DNA of 64,000 nt, taken from Joostella atrarenae. Lineage in GTDB: Bacteria > Bacteroidota > Bacteroidia > Flavobacteriales > Flavobacteriaceae. A program made the position numbers and the translations under genes. The notes beneath the pieces were generated by a model. That model made no database searches and was not told where the DNA came from. It saw only the letters and a program-made list of their open reading frames with translations. Below are positions 28,579-36,697 of this stretch, one piece after another (position 1 is the first letter of the stretch; every line of letters starts with the position of its first letter). The stretch covers positions 496,001 to 560,000 of the forward strand of contig NZ_JAETXX010000001.1 in the NCBI RefSeq assembly GCF_021764745.1. Reading direction: 5' to 3'.

Positions 28579-29490
28579 AACAATAAAAGGAAGCAGGATA
28601 AAGGACCAAAGAATAAGTTCTTTTATCCATACCCTCTTTAAATTCTCTACATATCTAGCTATAATAACCGATAGTGGAAATATCCAAAAAATAAGCTCTG
28701 AGGTATTTGCCGTTTCAGAGAGAATAGCAATTATAATTCCTATAATTAGCATGAGCATTACAAGAATCCCTGGGACTCTGGTAACAAAGGATTTACTTTG
28801 CTTTTTCACAAAAAAGAATAAAGAACACCAACCTCCCATAACACACACAAAAACAAAAGGGACAGTATACTTAATGTTTTCAAACTTTTCAATTACAAAT
28901 TTCGGAGAGAACTGTAATAAAGAAAAGAATTTATCTAAATCTTCCGTTAGATAATAATATGTAAAGGTGATAATGAGTACAGTAAAAAGTGCTGTTAATG
29001 GAATTAATAAATTCCTATAATCATTCTTTTTATATAAAAAAATACCAGCATAAACCATTATAATAAATAGGAGCGACCAGCTATAAAAATAGGTAGCTAC
29101 AAATACCCAAAGAGAAGCATCGAAGATTTTTATTTCAATATCTCTATTAGAACGAATACTCACTAATCTTCTAAACGACAACAGTATAAAAAGATTCGCC
29201 AACAGTAAATTTAACTGATTGAAAATTTTAGGGAATAAGCAGAAGAGTAACACAAATAAAAGGATTGTATAGGAGTTACTCTTGGTTAATGAGTTTTTTC
29301 TGTTGATAAAGTCTACAAGAAATAATGATATAATAACTACAATAATAGATTCAATAAGATTGAAAATTACACCCTGGTTAAAAGGAGCATCCAAATAGAA
29401 AAAGTAACCGCCAATTAAAAAAAAGGAGATAAAAACACCAAGAATTATAAAATTTATAGGATTAGTTCTTTCAAAAATGCTTGATATCAT
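28567..29490 (-). CDS. DUF6427 family polytopic membrane protein
   Basis: 307 residues, extremely hydrophobic, with about eight to ten predicted membrane helices and short basic loops (SFRRLVSIRSNRD, FVKKQSKSFVTRV). It starts MISSIFERTNPINF, a conserved family opening. Function is unknown; in flavobacteria it accompanies upp and DUF6341, as here. It converges on upp with a 12-bp overlap and diverges from the DUF6341 gene. Confidence 0.8.
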   Translation of the reverse strand: MISSIFERTNPINFIILGVFISFFLIGGYFFYLDAPFNQGVIFNLIESIIVVIISLFLVDFINRKNSLTKSNSYTILLFVLLFCLFPKIFNQLNLLLANLFILLSFRRLVSIRSNRDIEIKIFDASLWVFVATYFYSWSLLFIIMVYAGIFLYKKNDYRNLLIPLTALFTVLIITFTYYYLTEDLDKFFSLLQFSPKFVIEKFENIKYTVPFVFVCVMGGWCSLFFFVKKQSKSFVTRVPGILVMLMLIIGIIIAILSETANTSELIFWIFPLSVIIARYVENLKRVWIKELILWSFILLPFIVLFL

Positions 29491-29510
29491 GACAGGTTTT
29501 TGTATTTTTG
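29481..29510 (+). promoter_or_regulatory. Promoter of the DUF6341 gene
   Basis: TTG at 29481-29483, 19 bp, TATTTTTG at 29503-29510: a full Bacteroidota -33/-7 pair. The start codon at 29539 follows. The -7 surroundings are nearly identical to those of the DUF6909 gene at 32599-32618 on the other strand. Confidence 0.65.
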
Positions 29511-29538
29511 TGCTGTAAATTTAATATATCTTTTACTG

Positions 29539-29745
29539 ATGAGTGACTTTTTCTATGGTATTCAGGATTTGTTTGAGAACATTTTGTTCATTCCTTTAGA
29601 CGCTTTACGATTTTTAAATAGTTGGTGGTTATCTAATATTATCAACTGTATCTTTATAATCATTGGATTCATTGCATTCTTTTTATGGATGAAGCAAATG
29701 ATAATTTATAGCGAAGAAGAAAAAGATCCGTATTATAACTCTTAA
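29539..29745 (+). CDS. DUF6341-like small membrane protein
   Basis: 68 residues (MSDFFYGIQDLFENILFIP...) with an amphipathic N-terminal part, one membrane helix (about 31-49, IINCIFIIIGFIAFFLWM) and an acidic tail (SEEEKDPYYNS). It resembles DUF6341, usually found beside DUF6427 and upp. I discard the 13 upstream codons since they translate the promoter itself. Function unknown. Confidence 0.75.
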   Translation: MSDFFYGIQDLFENILFIPLDALRFLNSWWLSNIINCIFIIIGFIAFFLWMKQMIIYSEEEKDPYYNS

Positions 29746-29763
29746 TATTGTTATCAAATAACG

Positions 29764-29813
29764 AATCATAAAAAAATCCTATCAATTTTAATTGATAGGA
29801 TTTTTTTATGATT
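29764..29813. terminator. Bidirectional terminator, 23-bp perfect stem
   Basis: AATCATA...CAAT at 29764-29786 pairs perfectly with 29791-29813 around a TTTA loop. The arms include seven A and seven T, so it can end the DUF6341 transcript and, on the minus strand, the Wzz-like transcript. Confidence 0.85.
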
Positions 29814-29823
29814 ATACTTTTCT

Positions 29824-30894
29824 TTAAGCTCTTTCTTGTTTAGCGTATTCTTTAAGGAATTTATTAAGTTCTAATAATGATAGTCCTAATAATACCAATC
29901 CTAATAACGCAATAGGAATTAAGAATTTATAACTTTTAATTAATCCTTTTGATTCCACACCTCTTCTTGGGAAATCGGAAATTACGTTTACAATCTCAGA
30001 TTTATTAGCTTTCTCTTGATTAAGATCTACAATACTTTGTTTTATAAAATCAATTTGTCTTATTAAAGCTAATTCTTTGTTCTGTTCAGAATTACCACTT
30101 TCACCCAAACTTATGTTTGTTCCTTGCATTGGCTTGTCAGCTTCTTTTTCCATTACTCTCTTGTACAACCCTTGTAAAGAGTCAATCTCTACTAATTGCG
30201 TACGTAAGATGCTATCTTGAAGAGTTAAGTTAGTTTGTCTAATGTTCTTCTGAATTTTAAAATAATCATTAGAAGATATGGACCTTATAATAGGAGCTTG
30301 AATTTTCTTAGCTACCTTATTATCAGTTGCTCTAACAATAATAGTATGAAAACGAGCATCGAAAGAGTTAAAGTTTTCTAGATATTTTTCCATATCTATA
30401 GCTTTTCTAGTGGTAGTATCTAGACTTCTAATAAACTCATCAAACAATTTTATTTTCTGATTCTCATCAGAGTATGAGTCAGCTTCAATTTCTTTAATGC
30501 TTGCAGCTTCTTTCGGACTTATACTAAATGCTTCTGCCAATGCAGAAGAGTCTTTTGCTTCAGCTAATTCGTTATAAAATCTAATGTTATTGTAAAGCTG
30601 TTGTACACTCTGGAAATTTGGTTCCAAAACCATTGTAGAAACATAAATAGGATCCTTTTTATAGTCGATAAAGCTACCAATTATAAGACCAACAACACCA
30701 GCAATAACAAATTTGATAATATGCTTTTGGATAAAAAGCATGAAACCAATAAGAAGGCCAAAAATGCCTTTAAAAATATTGCCGATAAATTTGAAGAATT
30801 TTTTAAATCCATCCCCAATTAATTTGAACAATTGACCCAAATCAATCTCTTCAGAATTGTTATTCTGATTGTTAGGTTGAATATTTTCACTCAT
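29824..30894 (-). CDS. Wzz-like two-helix membrane protein
   Basis: 356 residues. An N-terminal cytoplasmic part rich in Phe/Lys/Gly that may lie along the membrane, membrane helix one (about 62-78), a periplasmic helical domain of about 240 residues, and membrane helix two (about 322-342). The layout (IYVSTMVLEP after helix one, PRRGVESKG before helix two) is that of polysaccharide chain-length determinants (Wzz), but no polymer genes adjoin it. It begins 5 bp after the DUF6909 gene, so the two are co-transcribed. Function unproven. Confidence 0.6.
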   Translation of the reverse strand: MSENIQPNNQNNNSEEIDLGQLFKLIGDGFKKFFKFIGNIFKGIFGLLIGFMLFIQKHIIKFVIAGVVGLIIGSFIDYKKDPIYVSTMVLEPNFQSVQQLYNNIRFYNELAEAKDSSALAEAFSISPKEAASIKEIEADSYSDENQKIKLFDEFIRSLDTTTRKAIDMEKYLENFNSFDARFHTIIVRATDNKVAKKIQAPIIRSISSNDYFKIQKNIRQTNLTLQDSILRTQLVEIDSLQGLYKRVMEKEADKPMQGTNISLGESGNSEQNKELALIRQIDFIKQSIVDLNQEKANKSEIVNVISDFPRRGVESKGLIKSYKFLIPIALLGLVLLGLSLLELNKFLKEYAKQERA

Positions 30895-30899
30895 GCTGG

Positions 30900-32591
30900 T
30901 TAGTTGTTTTTGAAAATTTGTTCTAAAATTTTTCTTGTTATTAAATATGTAGGCTTAACACCTGTAATTCCTAATCCTCCTGAAGCTAATGTACTTCCAG
31001 TTTCTAATGGGTTATCTGAAGCATAATATGCATATCGTACCTTTACATCTTCAGAAATACTCTTACGTATTTTTGAAGCCGATTGGATAGCCTTTTGGTA
31101 ATGCGCTCCTTCCATTTCTAATCCGATAACGTTCCATGTACTATCGTAAAAGAATTTCAATATGTCTTTATTTTGTAGGGAAGTTCCAAGAACACTTATC
31201 ATCGTTCCTTCGAAAACACGTAAATCGTTTCCTTCAAAATCTTCCGCACAAAGTTCATTTTTAAATGGATAATTATCTGCTGTTCCTTCAAAAATATGGG
31301 CATTCGGAATCATTAAATCCCCTTTTCCTCCTTCTAAAATACCAGCTTTTCCCATAATAGAAACAGAACCGATATTCAAGAATTCATTTTTCTCTCCCTT
31401 TGTTTTGAATGGTTTTAGAAGCTCGTCTATTGTTTCATAGGCTTGCTCTCCAAAAGCATAATCCATTACAAATAATACTGGCATATTATCTTTGTCAGTA
31501 TCGGCATCAAAAGTAAAATTTATTTTGTCAAAATCTATCTTTGATGTGTCAAAAATTTGAACATCTATATTTGTACCCGATGTATCGTCTATTGCAATCA
31601 TTCCACTTTTCTCAGCATAAGTACGTACTTTCGTTCTAAGCGTAGAGTTTGAGGGCTGACTCAGCAACTCATAAACGTCATAATCGTTTTTCTGACTGCT
31701 GAATTCTTTCTTTAAAACTGCCGATGCAAATAGAGAATTCATAACACTATGCATGTTTGCACTTATAATATGAATCGGTCTGTGTAATAAATTATTCTTT
31801 TTTAAGATGCTTTTTATATTGTTAGCCCATATCTCTCCATGAATATGATGCCCCAAACGCTCTCTTAAAACTGGGCTAAAAGTAATAGTCCGTTTATTGC
31901 CGTCTATTAATTCTTCTAGCGCGATTTTTCCCATCCAGTAAACTATTTCTAAGAAACGTTCTGGATTGTCTTTTGTTGCGAAAAGTTTATGAGCTGCTAA
32001 ACATTCTTCAAATGTTCTACCTAAAATATTGGATGCATGACTTAAAGCAACTTCCCTTTCAGGTTGCGTAAGTTTATTCTTTAAAACTGCTTCTTCTAAT
32101 TTTTTCCAATCGCGAATCGTTTGTCCAGATTCTTCGATAAATACATTGCCTGCAATTTTATGAGATTCTATAAATAAAAAAGTAAGATGCGTTAAGATGT
32201 CATAAATATCAGATCGTCCTCTGGTAATCTCAATATTCATCTGATCATCATCTATTCGGTAGCAGTTCCTTCTCCTTTTTGGAGGAACAATCACCTCAAA
32301 ACTCGAATTCTTATAACCTTCTTCCGAAGTTAAATTTATATATCGACATTGTTCTATTCCAATGGGTAGTCGGTCAAGGATATACACCAAACCGTTGAGT
32401 TCTACTTTTGGTTCTGCAACAGAACCATAAATTTCTGGTCTTAATTGTAATAATGACTCTCGTAATGTTTCTCCAGAGACTCCCATTGGTTTATAAAAAC
32501 CACGATTAAAAAGGTGTCTCATAGCGATATACATTCGCTCTATAGCTCCTGAAGATTCTTGAGCTCTCGTTCTAGATTTTATTTTACTCAT
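30900..32591 (-). CDS. DUF6909 family protein
   Basis: About 563 residues from MSKIKSRTRAQESSG; soluble. Recognised as the conserved flavobacterial DUF6909. The C-terminal half (from about 390) has motifs recalling the nucleoside phosphorylase/nucleosidase fold: GSVSIMGKAGIL, GDLMIPNAHIFEGT and, best, NVIGLEMEGAHYQKA, like the EMEGA motif where Glu binds ribose. The N-terminal half is of no known type. The nine codons upstream of the chosen ATG translate the promoter box. Co-transcribed with the Wzz-like gene. A nucleosidase role is an inference. Confidence 0.75.
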   Translation of the reverse strand: MSKIKSRTRAQESSGAIERMYIAMRHLFNRGFYKPMGVSGETLRESLLQLRPEIYGSVAEPKVELNGLVYILDRLPIGIEQCRYINLTSEEGYKNSSFEVIVPPKRRRNCYRIDDDQMNIEITRGRSDIYDILTHLTFLFIESHKIAGNVFIEESGQTIRDWKKLEEAVLKNKLTQPEREVALSHASNILGRTFEECLAAHKLFATKDNPERFLEIVYWMGKIALEELIDGNKRTITFSPVLRERLGHHIHGEIWANNIKSILKKNNLLHRPIHIISANMHSVMNSLFASAVLKKEFSSQKNDYDVYELLSQPSNSTLRTKVRTYAEKSGMIAIDDTSGTNIDVQIFDTSKIDFDKINFTFDADTDKDNMPVLFVMDYAFGEQAYETIDELLKPFKTKGEKNEFLNIGSVSIMGKAGILEGGKGDLMIPNAHIFEGTADNYPFKNELCAEDFEGNDLRVFEGTMISVLGTSLQNKDILKFFYDSTWNVIGLEMEGAHYQKAIQSASKIRKSISEDVKVRYAYYASDNPLETGSTLASGGLGITGVKPTYLITRKILEQIFKNN

Positions 32592-32607
32592 ATGATATTT
32601 TACTGCA

Positions 32608-32615
32608 CAAAAATA
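32608..32615 (-). promoter_or_regulatory. -7 element of the DUF6909 operon
   Basis: TATTTTTG on the minus strand, 17 bases before the ATG. The 20 bases from 32618 to 32599 match 29500-29519 on the plus strand at 19 positions. No TTG is seen at the -33 position. Confidence 0.55.
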
Positions 32616-32750
32616 CAAGTTCTTTTTTAAATCTCACTATTTGAGTTTAATTCCTTGTTAAGTTATATCGAAAATGAGTTAAATTTTCTGCGGAAAAATG
32701 AAGTAAATACGACTTTTAATAGAATTTATTACTGCAATCTGTCAATTGTT

Positions 32751-34250
32751 TTATGACTTTTGAAACTTTTTTAGCTCATCGGCTATCTTTCTATCATTCG
32801 CTAAACGTTGGATTTTATTTTGCCCTCCTAATTTCCCTTGAGATTTCATAAAATCAGAAAACGCCCCTGTTTCTAAAGGAGTAATTTTTAATTGTTGTAA
32901 TACTTTCCCTTGAATTAAATCGTAGTAATAGCTGTTTTGCTCTTGTAAAGTTTCATCTATTTTTTTGGCAAAAGCTTCCATATCATTTGGAGGTGTTTCA
33001 AATTCTATAAACCATTCATGATATGGTAATTCTCCTCCTTCTGGAGTAATTTGAGGAGCAACGGTAAACTCATTAATAGAAGTATTATAGGCTTTTGTTG
33101 CTGCTCGCATAGATTGTTCTACTTCTTTGGCAATAACATGCTCTCCAAAGGCAGATATAAAATGCTTAATTCTACCAGAAACAATAACGCGATATGGATT
33201 TTTAGAAACAAACTGAATAGTATCTCCAACATTATAACCCCAAAGTCCAGCGTCTGTAGAGATAATCATTACATAATTTACATGCAACTCAACGTCTTCA
33301 ATAGTCAGTCTTTTTGGATCTTCTGTATGGAATTCATCTGCTTTTATAAACTCATAAAAAATTCCTGAATTCAGCAGTAAAAGCATTCCCTTTTCTTTCT
33401 GAGAATCTTGATATGCAAAAAAGCCTTCACTTGCAGGAAATAACTCTATGCTGTCTACTTTTCTTCCTATTAATTCCTCAAATTTTGCTCTATACGGTTC
33501 AAAATTTACACCGCCATAGATAAATAGATTGAAATCTTTAAAAACGTCACCTACTTTTTTAGATGTTTTCTGCTGAATTCTCTCGAAATACATCTGTACC
33601 CAAGAAGGAATCCCGCTTATAACAGTCATATTCTCTGGGAGTGTCTCTTCAACAATAGCATCGACTTTCGTTTCCCAATCGTCAATACAGTTGGTTTCCC
33701 AACTTGGCATTCTATTTTTCTGAAGGTAACCAGGAACATAATGAGCTACAATCCCAGATAAACGGCCTAATCTAATCCCATGTTTCTCTTCTAGAATGGG
33801 ACTTCCTTGTAAGAAAATCATCTTACCATCTACAAAGCTTGCATTTCCAGTTTCATGGATATATGCTAGAATCGCATTTCTAGCAGCTTCAATATGGTGA
33901 GGCATAGAGTCTTTAGTAATCGGGATATATTTCGCTCCCGAAGTTGTTCCAGAAGTTTTAGCAAAGTAGCTAGGTTGTCCAGGCCATAATATATCTTTTT
34001 CTCCCTTTACAACTTTTTCTACATAGGGTTTTAAATCCTCATAATCTCTTACAGGAACTTCCTTAGCAAAATCTGAATAAGAATTGATTTTATCAAAATG
34101 GTGGTCTTTACCAAACTGCGTTTCTTTAGCATCTTTAATAAGCCTATTAAAAACTGATTTCTGAGTTTCAACAGGGTTATCGATCCATTTTTGGTCTTTA
34201 TAATGGATGTATTTGGCAAATAATTTGGCGGCAAATGGCTTTAATGACAT
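32751..34250 (-). CDS. GH3 auxin-responsive promoter family acyl-adenylase
   Basis: 499 residues of the GH3 fold, related to ANL adenylating enzymes. The ATP-binding P-loop is FAKTSGTTSGAKYIP (about 92-106), followed by FIYGGVNFEPY and the adenine-site YxxSEGFF-like stretch ELFPASEGFFAYQ, then VGDTIQFVSKNPYR. Plant GH3 enzymes join acids to amino acids; the substrate of the bacterial ones is unknown. It starts 6 bp after the M23 gene stop, so the two form an operon, as in many flavobacteria. Confidence 0.88.
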   Translation of the reverse strand: MSLKPFAAKLFAKYIHYKDQKWIDNPVETQKSVFNRLIKDAKETQFGKDHHFDKINSYSDFAKEVPVRDYEDLKPYVEKVVKGEKDILWPGQPSYFAKTSGTTSGAKYIPITKDSMPHHIEAARNAILAYIHETGNASFVDGKMIFLQGSPILEEKHGIRLGRLSGIVAHYVPGYLQKNRMPSWETNCIDDWETKVDAIVEETLPENMTVISGIPSWVQMYFERIQQKTSKKVGDVFKDFNLFIYGGVNFEPYRAKFEELIGRKVDSIELFPASEGFFAYQDSQKEKGMLLLLNSGIFYEFIKADEFHTEDPKRLTIEDVELHVNYVMIISTDAGLWGYNVGDTIQFVSKNPYRVIVSGRIKHFISAFGEHVIAKEVEQSMRAATKAYNTSINEFTVAPQITPEGGELPYHEWFIEFETPPNDMEAFAKKIDETLQEQNSYYYDLIQGKVLQQLKITPLETGAFSDFMKSQGKLGGQNKIQRLANDRKIADELKKFQKS

Positions 34251-34256
34251 ATAGTT

Positions 34257-35126
34257 TTATTGAAAATCAATATAATCTTTTGGATCTACTGGATACCCTT
34301 CACTCCATAATTCAAAATGCAAATGTGGTCCAGTTGTTAGCTCTCCGGTATTCCCGATAATAGCTATTACTTCTCCAGCTTTTACTAAATCTCCTTGCTT
34401 AACACTCAATGAAGAATTATGTTTATACGCAGAAGTGAGTCCAGAACCGTGTTCTATAATACAAACATAACCAGTTTCTGATGTCCATTCAGCAAAAATA
34501 ACCATTCCATCTGCTGCAGATTTTATTGGAGTGTCTTTTGGTGCTAGAATATCTATTGCATAATGCTTCTCTTTTGCATTATATGACTGAGATATTGTTC
34601 CGTTTACGGGAGGAAATAAAACAAAATCTGATCGTGTAGAAGCAGATTCAAATAAATTGTATTTATCTTCCATTGCTACCCGTTCTCTTAATAGTGAATC
34701 TTGCTTACTCGGATTTAGATTTACAGCGATGGTATCTTTTCTAAATTCATTGAAAAGAGAATCTTTATCTATTTCTTGCGTGTTTATTTCTCCTTTTAAT
34801 ACCTTCTGAATCTTATCGTAATACAATTCATTAGCACGTAATTTTGCGGTTAACGAATCTGCTTTATAAGTAAGATCGATGGCTCTTCTTTTAAGTGTTG
34901 TAGAAGAATAGCCAGGAATATACTCACGAAGCGGAGTAAAGGCAATCAATACAGTTGTAAAAGCAATGATAAATACCGAGAAAAGAGTTCCTAATACAAA
35001 AACATTCAGCCTGTTTAATTTAAATGATAACTTCTCTTCAAAAGTATCTTCATTTAAAATAACAAGTCTGTATTTATGGAGCAGCTTCTTTTTAATCTGC
35101 TTTCTTTTCTTTTTTTTCTTGGCCAT
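34257..35126 (-). CDS. Membrane-anchored M23 (LytM) peptidoglycan peptidase
   Basis: About 289 residues from MAKKKKKRKQIKKK. A basic cytoplasmic tail, one membrane helix (about 43-63), a periplasmic coiled coil, and a C-terminal LytM domain. Zinc ligands typical of M23 are visible in HYAIDI (HxxxD) and in GPHLHFEL (HxH) near the end. It probably cuts peptide cross-links in the wall during growth or division, or activates amidases. The start lies only 6 bases after a perfect -7 box (TATATTTG, minus strand, 35140-35133), so the mRNA is probably leaderless or nearly so. Co-transcribed with the GH3 gene. Confidence 0.88.
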   Translation of the reverse strand: MAKKKKKRKQIKKKLLHKYRLVILNEDTFEEKLSFKLNRLNVFVLGTLFSVFIIAFTTVLIAFTPLREYIPGYSSTTLKRRAIDLTYKADSLTAKLRANELYYDKIQKVLKGEINTQEIDKDSLFNEFRKDTIAVNLNPSKQDSLLRERVAMEDKYNLFESASTRSDFVLFPPVNGTISQSYNAKEKHYAIDILAPKDTPIKSAADGMVIFAEWTSETGYVCIIEHGSGLTSAYKHNSSLSVKQGDLVKAGEVIAIIGNTGELTTGPHLHFELWSEGYPVDPKDYIDFQ

Positions 35127-35132
35127 CACAAG

Positions 35133-35140
35133 CAAATATA
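35133..35140 (-). promoter_or_regulatory. -7 element directly before the M23 start
   Basis: Minus strand TATATTTG, a full TAnnTTTG match, with only CTTGTG between it and the ATG. This would put the transcript start at or next to the start codon. Confidence 0.5.
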
Positions 35141-35277
35141 ATTATTAGGATGTTACATAGCTTTCTGTTAAAGGAAATTTGTTTTTTTTTAACGCATCAA
35201 AACGTTAATTTTTATATTATTCCTACATAAAGTGATGATTTTAAGAAAAAAGATGATTTTTTGTATTCATTTCTTAT

Positions 35278-35285
35278 TACCTTTG
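35278..35285 (+). promoter_or_regulatory. -7 element of tatA
   Basis: TACCTTTG, a full match, 20 bases before the tatA ATG. The nearest TTG (35261-35263) is only 14 bp upstream, so the -33 part is uncertain. Confidence 0.5.
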
Positions 35286-35305
35286 TTATCTAAAATTATA
35301 TTAAA

Positions 35306-35503
35306 ATGATATCATTAAACATTTTTCTAGGAATGATTGGTCCATGGCAAATCGCGATAGTAGTTATTTTAGTACTATTATTGTTTGGAGGTAAGAAAAT
35401 ACCAGAATTAATGCGCGGACTAGGAAGCGGTATCAAGGAATTTAAAGATGCCTCTAAAGAAGAAGATGAACCTACAGTTGATCAGAAAAAAGAGAACAAC
35501 TAA
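35306..35503 (+). CDS. tatA: Twin-arginine translocase subunit TatA/TatE
   Basis: 65 residues with one N-terminal membrane helix (about 11-27, PWQIAIVVILVLLLFG), the FGGKKIPELMRGLGSGIKEF hinge and amphipathic helix diagnostic of TatA, and an acidic tail. It forms the pore that exports folded proteins across the inner membrane. Single gene with its own promoter and terminator. The GMC partner at 46954 has a twin-arginine-like start and may be a client. Confidence 0.95.
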   Translation: MISLNIFLGMIGPWQIAIVVILVLLLFGGKKIPELMRGLGSGIKEFKDASKEEDEPTVDQKKENN

Positions 35504-35532
35504 TTTATATTAGTTTATTCCTAAAATAAAAT

Positions 35533-35572
35533 AAAAATGCCGAACTATAACTAAATATAGTTCGGCATTTTT
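35533..35572. terminator. Bidirectional terminator after tatA
   Basis: A perfect 17-bp stem (35533-35549 with 35556-35572) with A and T runs at its ends. It serves tatA on the plus strand and the DUF4837 gene on the minus strand. Confidence 0.9.
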
Positions 35573-35590
35573 GTTTGCTTAATTGTAAGC

Positions 35591-36595
35591 TTATTCTGCT
35601 TTAGCAATGTCTTTGTTCTGATCTGTAAACTTCAATGTTTTTAAGATAGCTTCCAACTCAAACATATAATCTCTTTTGTTTGTAGACGGTGCAAAAGTAA
35701 ATCCTTCAACTACCAATAGTCGGTTATTAGGTTTGTCTTCTACAATATAGTTTATAAAAGGTCCAGCCATAAAGAAGTTTTTAATCTCCCACATACCTTT
35801 AGTTTCAATAGCTTTTCTTCCAGCCACTTCAGCATCAAATACATAAGGAGCATATGCTTCTTCAGTAATCATATACATTCCTTCTTTTCTTCCTGGCACA
35901 TATTTTTCTCCAATAGAATCACGCATTTTTATGATAGCATCTACACGAGAAGAATCGTTTGGAATACTGTTTAAAGGCATTTCATATACCAAGATATTCA
36001 TGGTTCCTTTACGGATTTGGCGCTCTATCCAGAAGAAATTCCCTTCTTGTTTCGCAATTTTATAAATAGAAGGCATCGTTAAAGATATACCTAATTCTTC
36101 GGAAAGTGCTGTCTCTCTGTTTAGAGAACGTGTAAAACGCTCCTGACTTTCTTTAATATCGTTTTTCTTAAAAGCTTCTATTATTTGCGGAGCAGCTTCT
36201 GCTAGTTTCTCAATTATTTTATCTTCGGTAGGCGCTTTAATGATCCCTACTTTTTGTGGCTTGGCATATAAATCGGTTCTTAACCCCGATACTTCTGCAG
36301 TATCTTTCTTTATAACCAATACATTACGACTGTTTCTAGTGGCTCCAGTAAAAACCTCAAAAGGAATCTGATGAATGGTAAATAGTGGCTCTATCATTGG
36401 AAGTCCTAAGACCTCATCTGCATAGTATTTTCGGATAGAATCTCCAACACGCCCATTCCACATATCGTTATCGATTACAATAGACAAGGTGTTAATGGCA
36501 CCTACAGAATTTGGAAGAAATTTCTCCTCTTTTTTACTTTCTTTACAGGAAAGCACTAATAAGAAGACCATTATTCCCATTAAAATTTTTTTCAT
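35591..36595 (-). CDS. DUF4837 family lipoprotein
   Basis: About 334 residues from MKKILMGIMVFLLVLSC; the lipobox LVLSC puts the lipid-bearing cysteine at residue 17. The remainder is a mixed, soluble periplasmic domain with the family stretches NTLSIVIDNDMWNG and WEIKNFFMAGPF. The longer frame to 36670 adds a non-signal-like segment, so I take the ATG at 36595. The gene is found in flavobacteria with the LysM transglycosylase, as here. Function unknown. Confidence 0.85.
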   Translation of the reverse strand: MKKILMGIMVFLLVLSCKESKKEEKFLPNSVGAINTLSIVIDNDMWNGRVGDSIRKYYADEVLGLPMIEPLFTIHQIPFEVFTGATRNSRNVLVIKKDTAEVSGLRTDLYAKPQKVGIIKAPTEDKIIEKLAEAAPQIIEAFKKNDIKESQERFTRSLNRETALSEELGISLTMPSIYKIAKQEGNFFWIERQIRKGTMNILVYEMPLNSIPNDSSRVDAIIKMRDSIGEKYVPGRKEGMYMITEEAYAPYVFDAEVAGRKAIETKGMWEIKNFFMAGPFINYIVEDKPNNRLLVVEGFTFAPSTNKRDYMFELEAILKTLKFTDQNKDIAKAE

Positions 36596-36697
36596 CGTTT
36601 TAGGTTTTTTGATAAAGCTCCCACACCATAGCGCGAGAATTAAAAATAAGTTAATTTGGTGTCGGTACATTTGTAAAACAAACCCTTGTTAGGAAGG

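Noticed and set aside
29824-30894. Polysaccharide assembly locus around the Wzz-like gene
   Set aside because: No polymerase, flippase, export or sugar-priming gene is near; only the two-helix layout resembles Wzz.
36489-36692. Small plus-strand frame opposite the DUF4837 start
   Set aside because: Shadow of the lipoprotein signal region; no promoter or family match.
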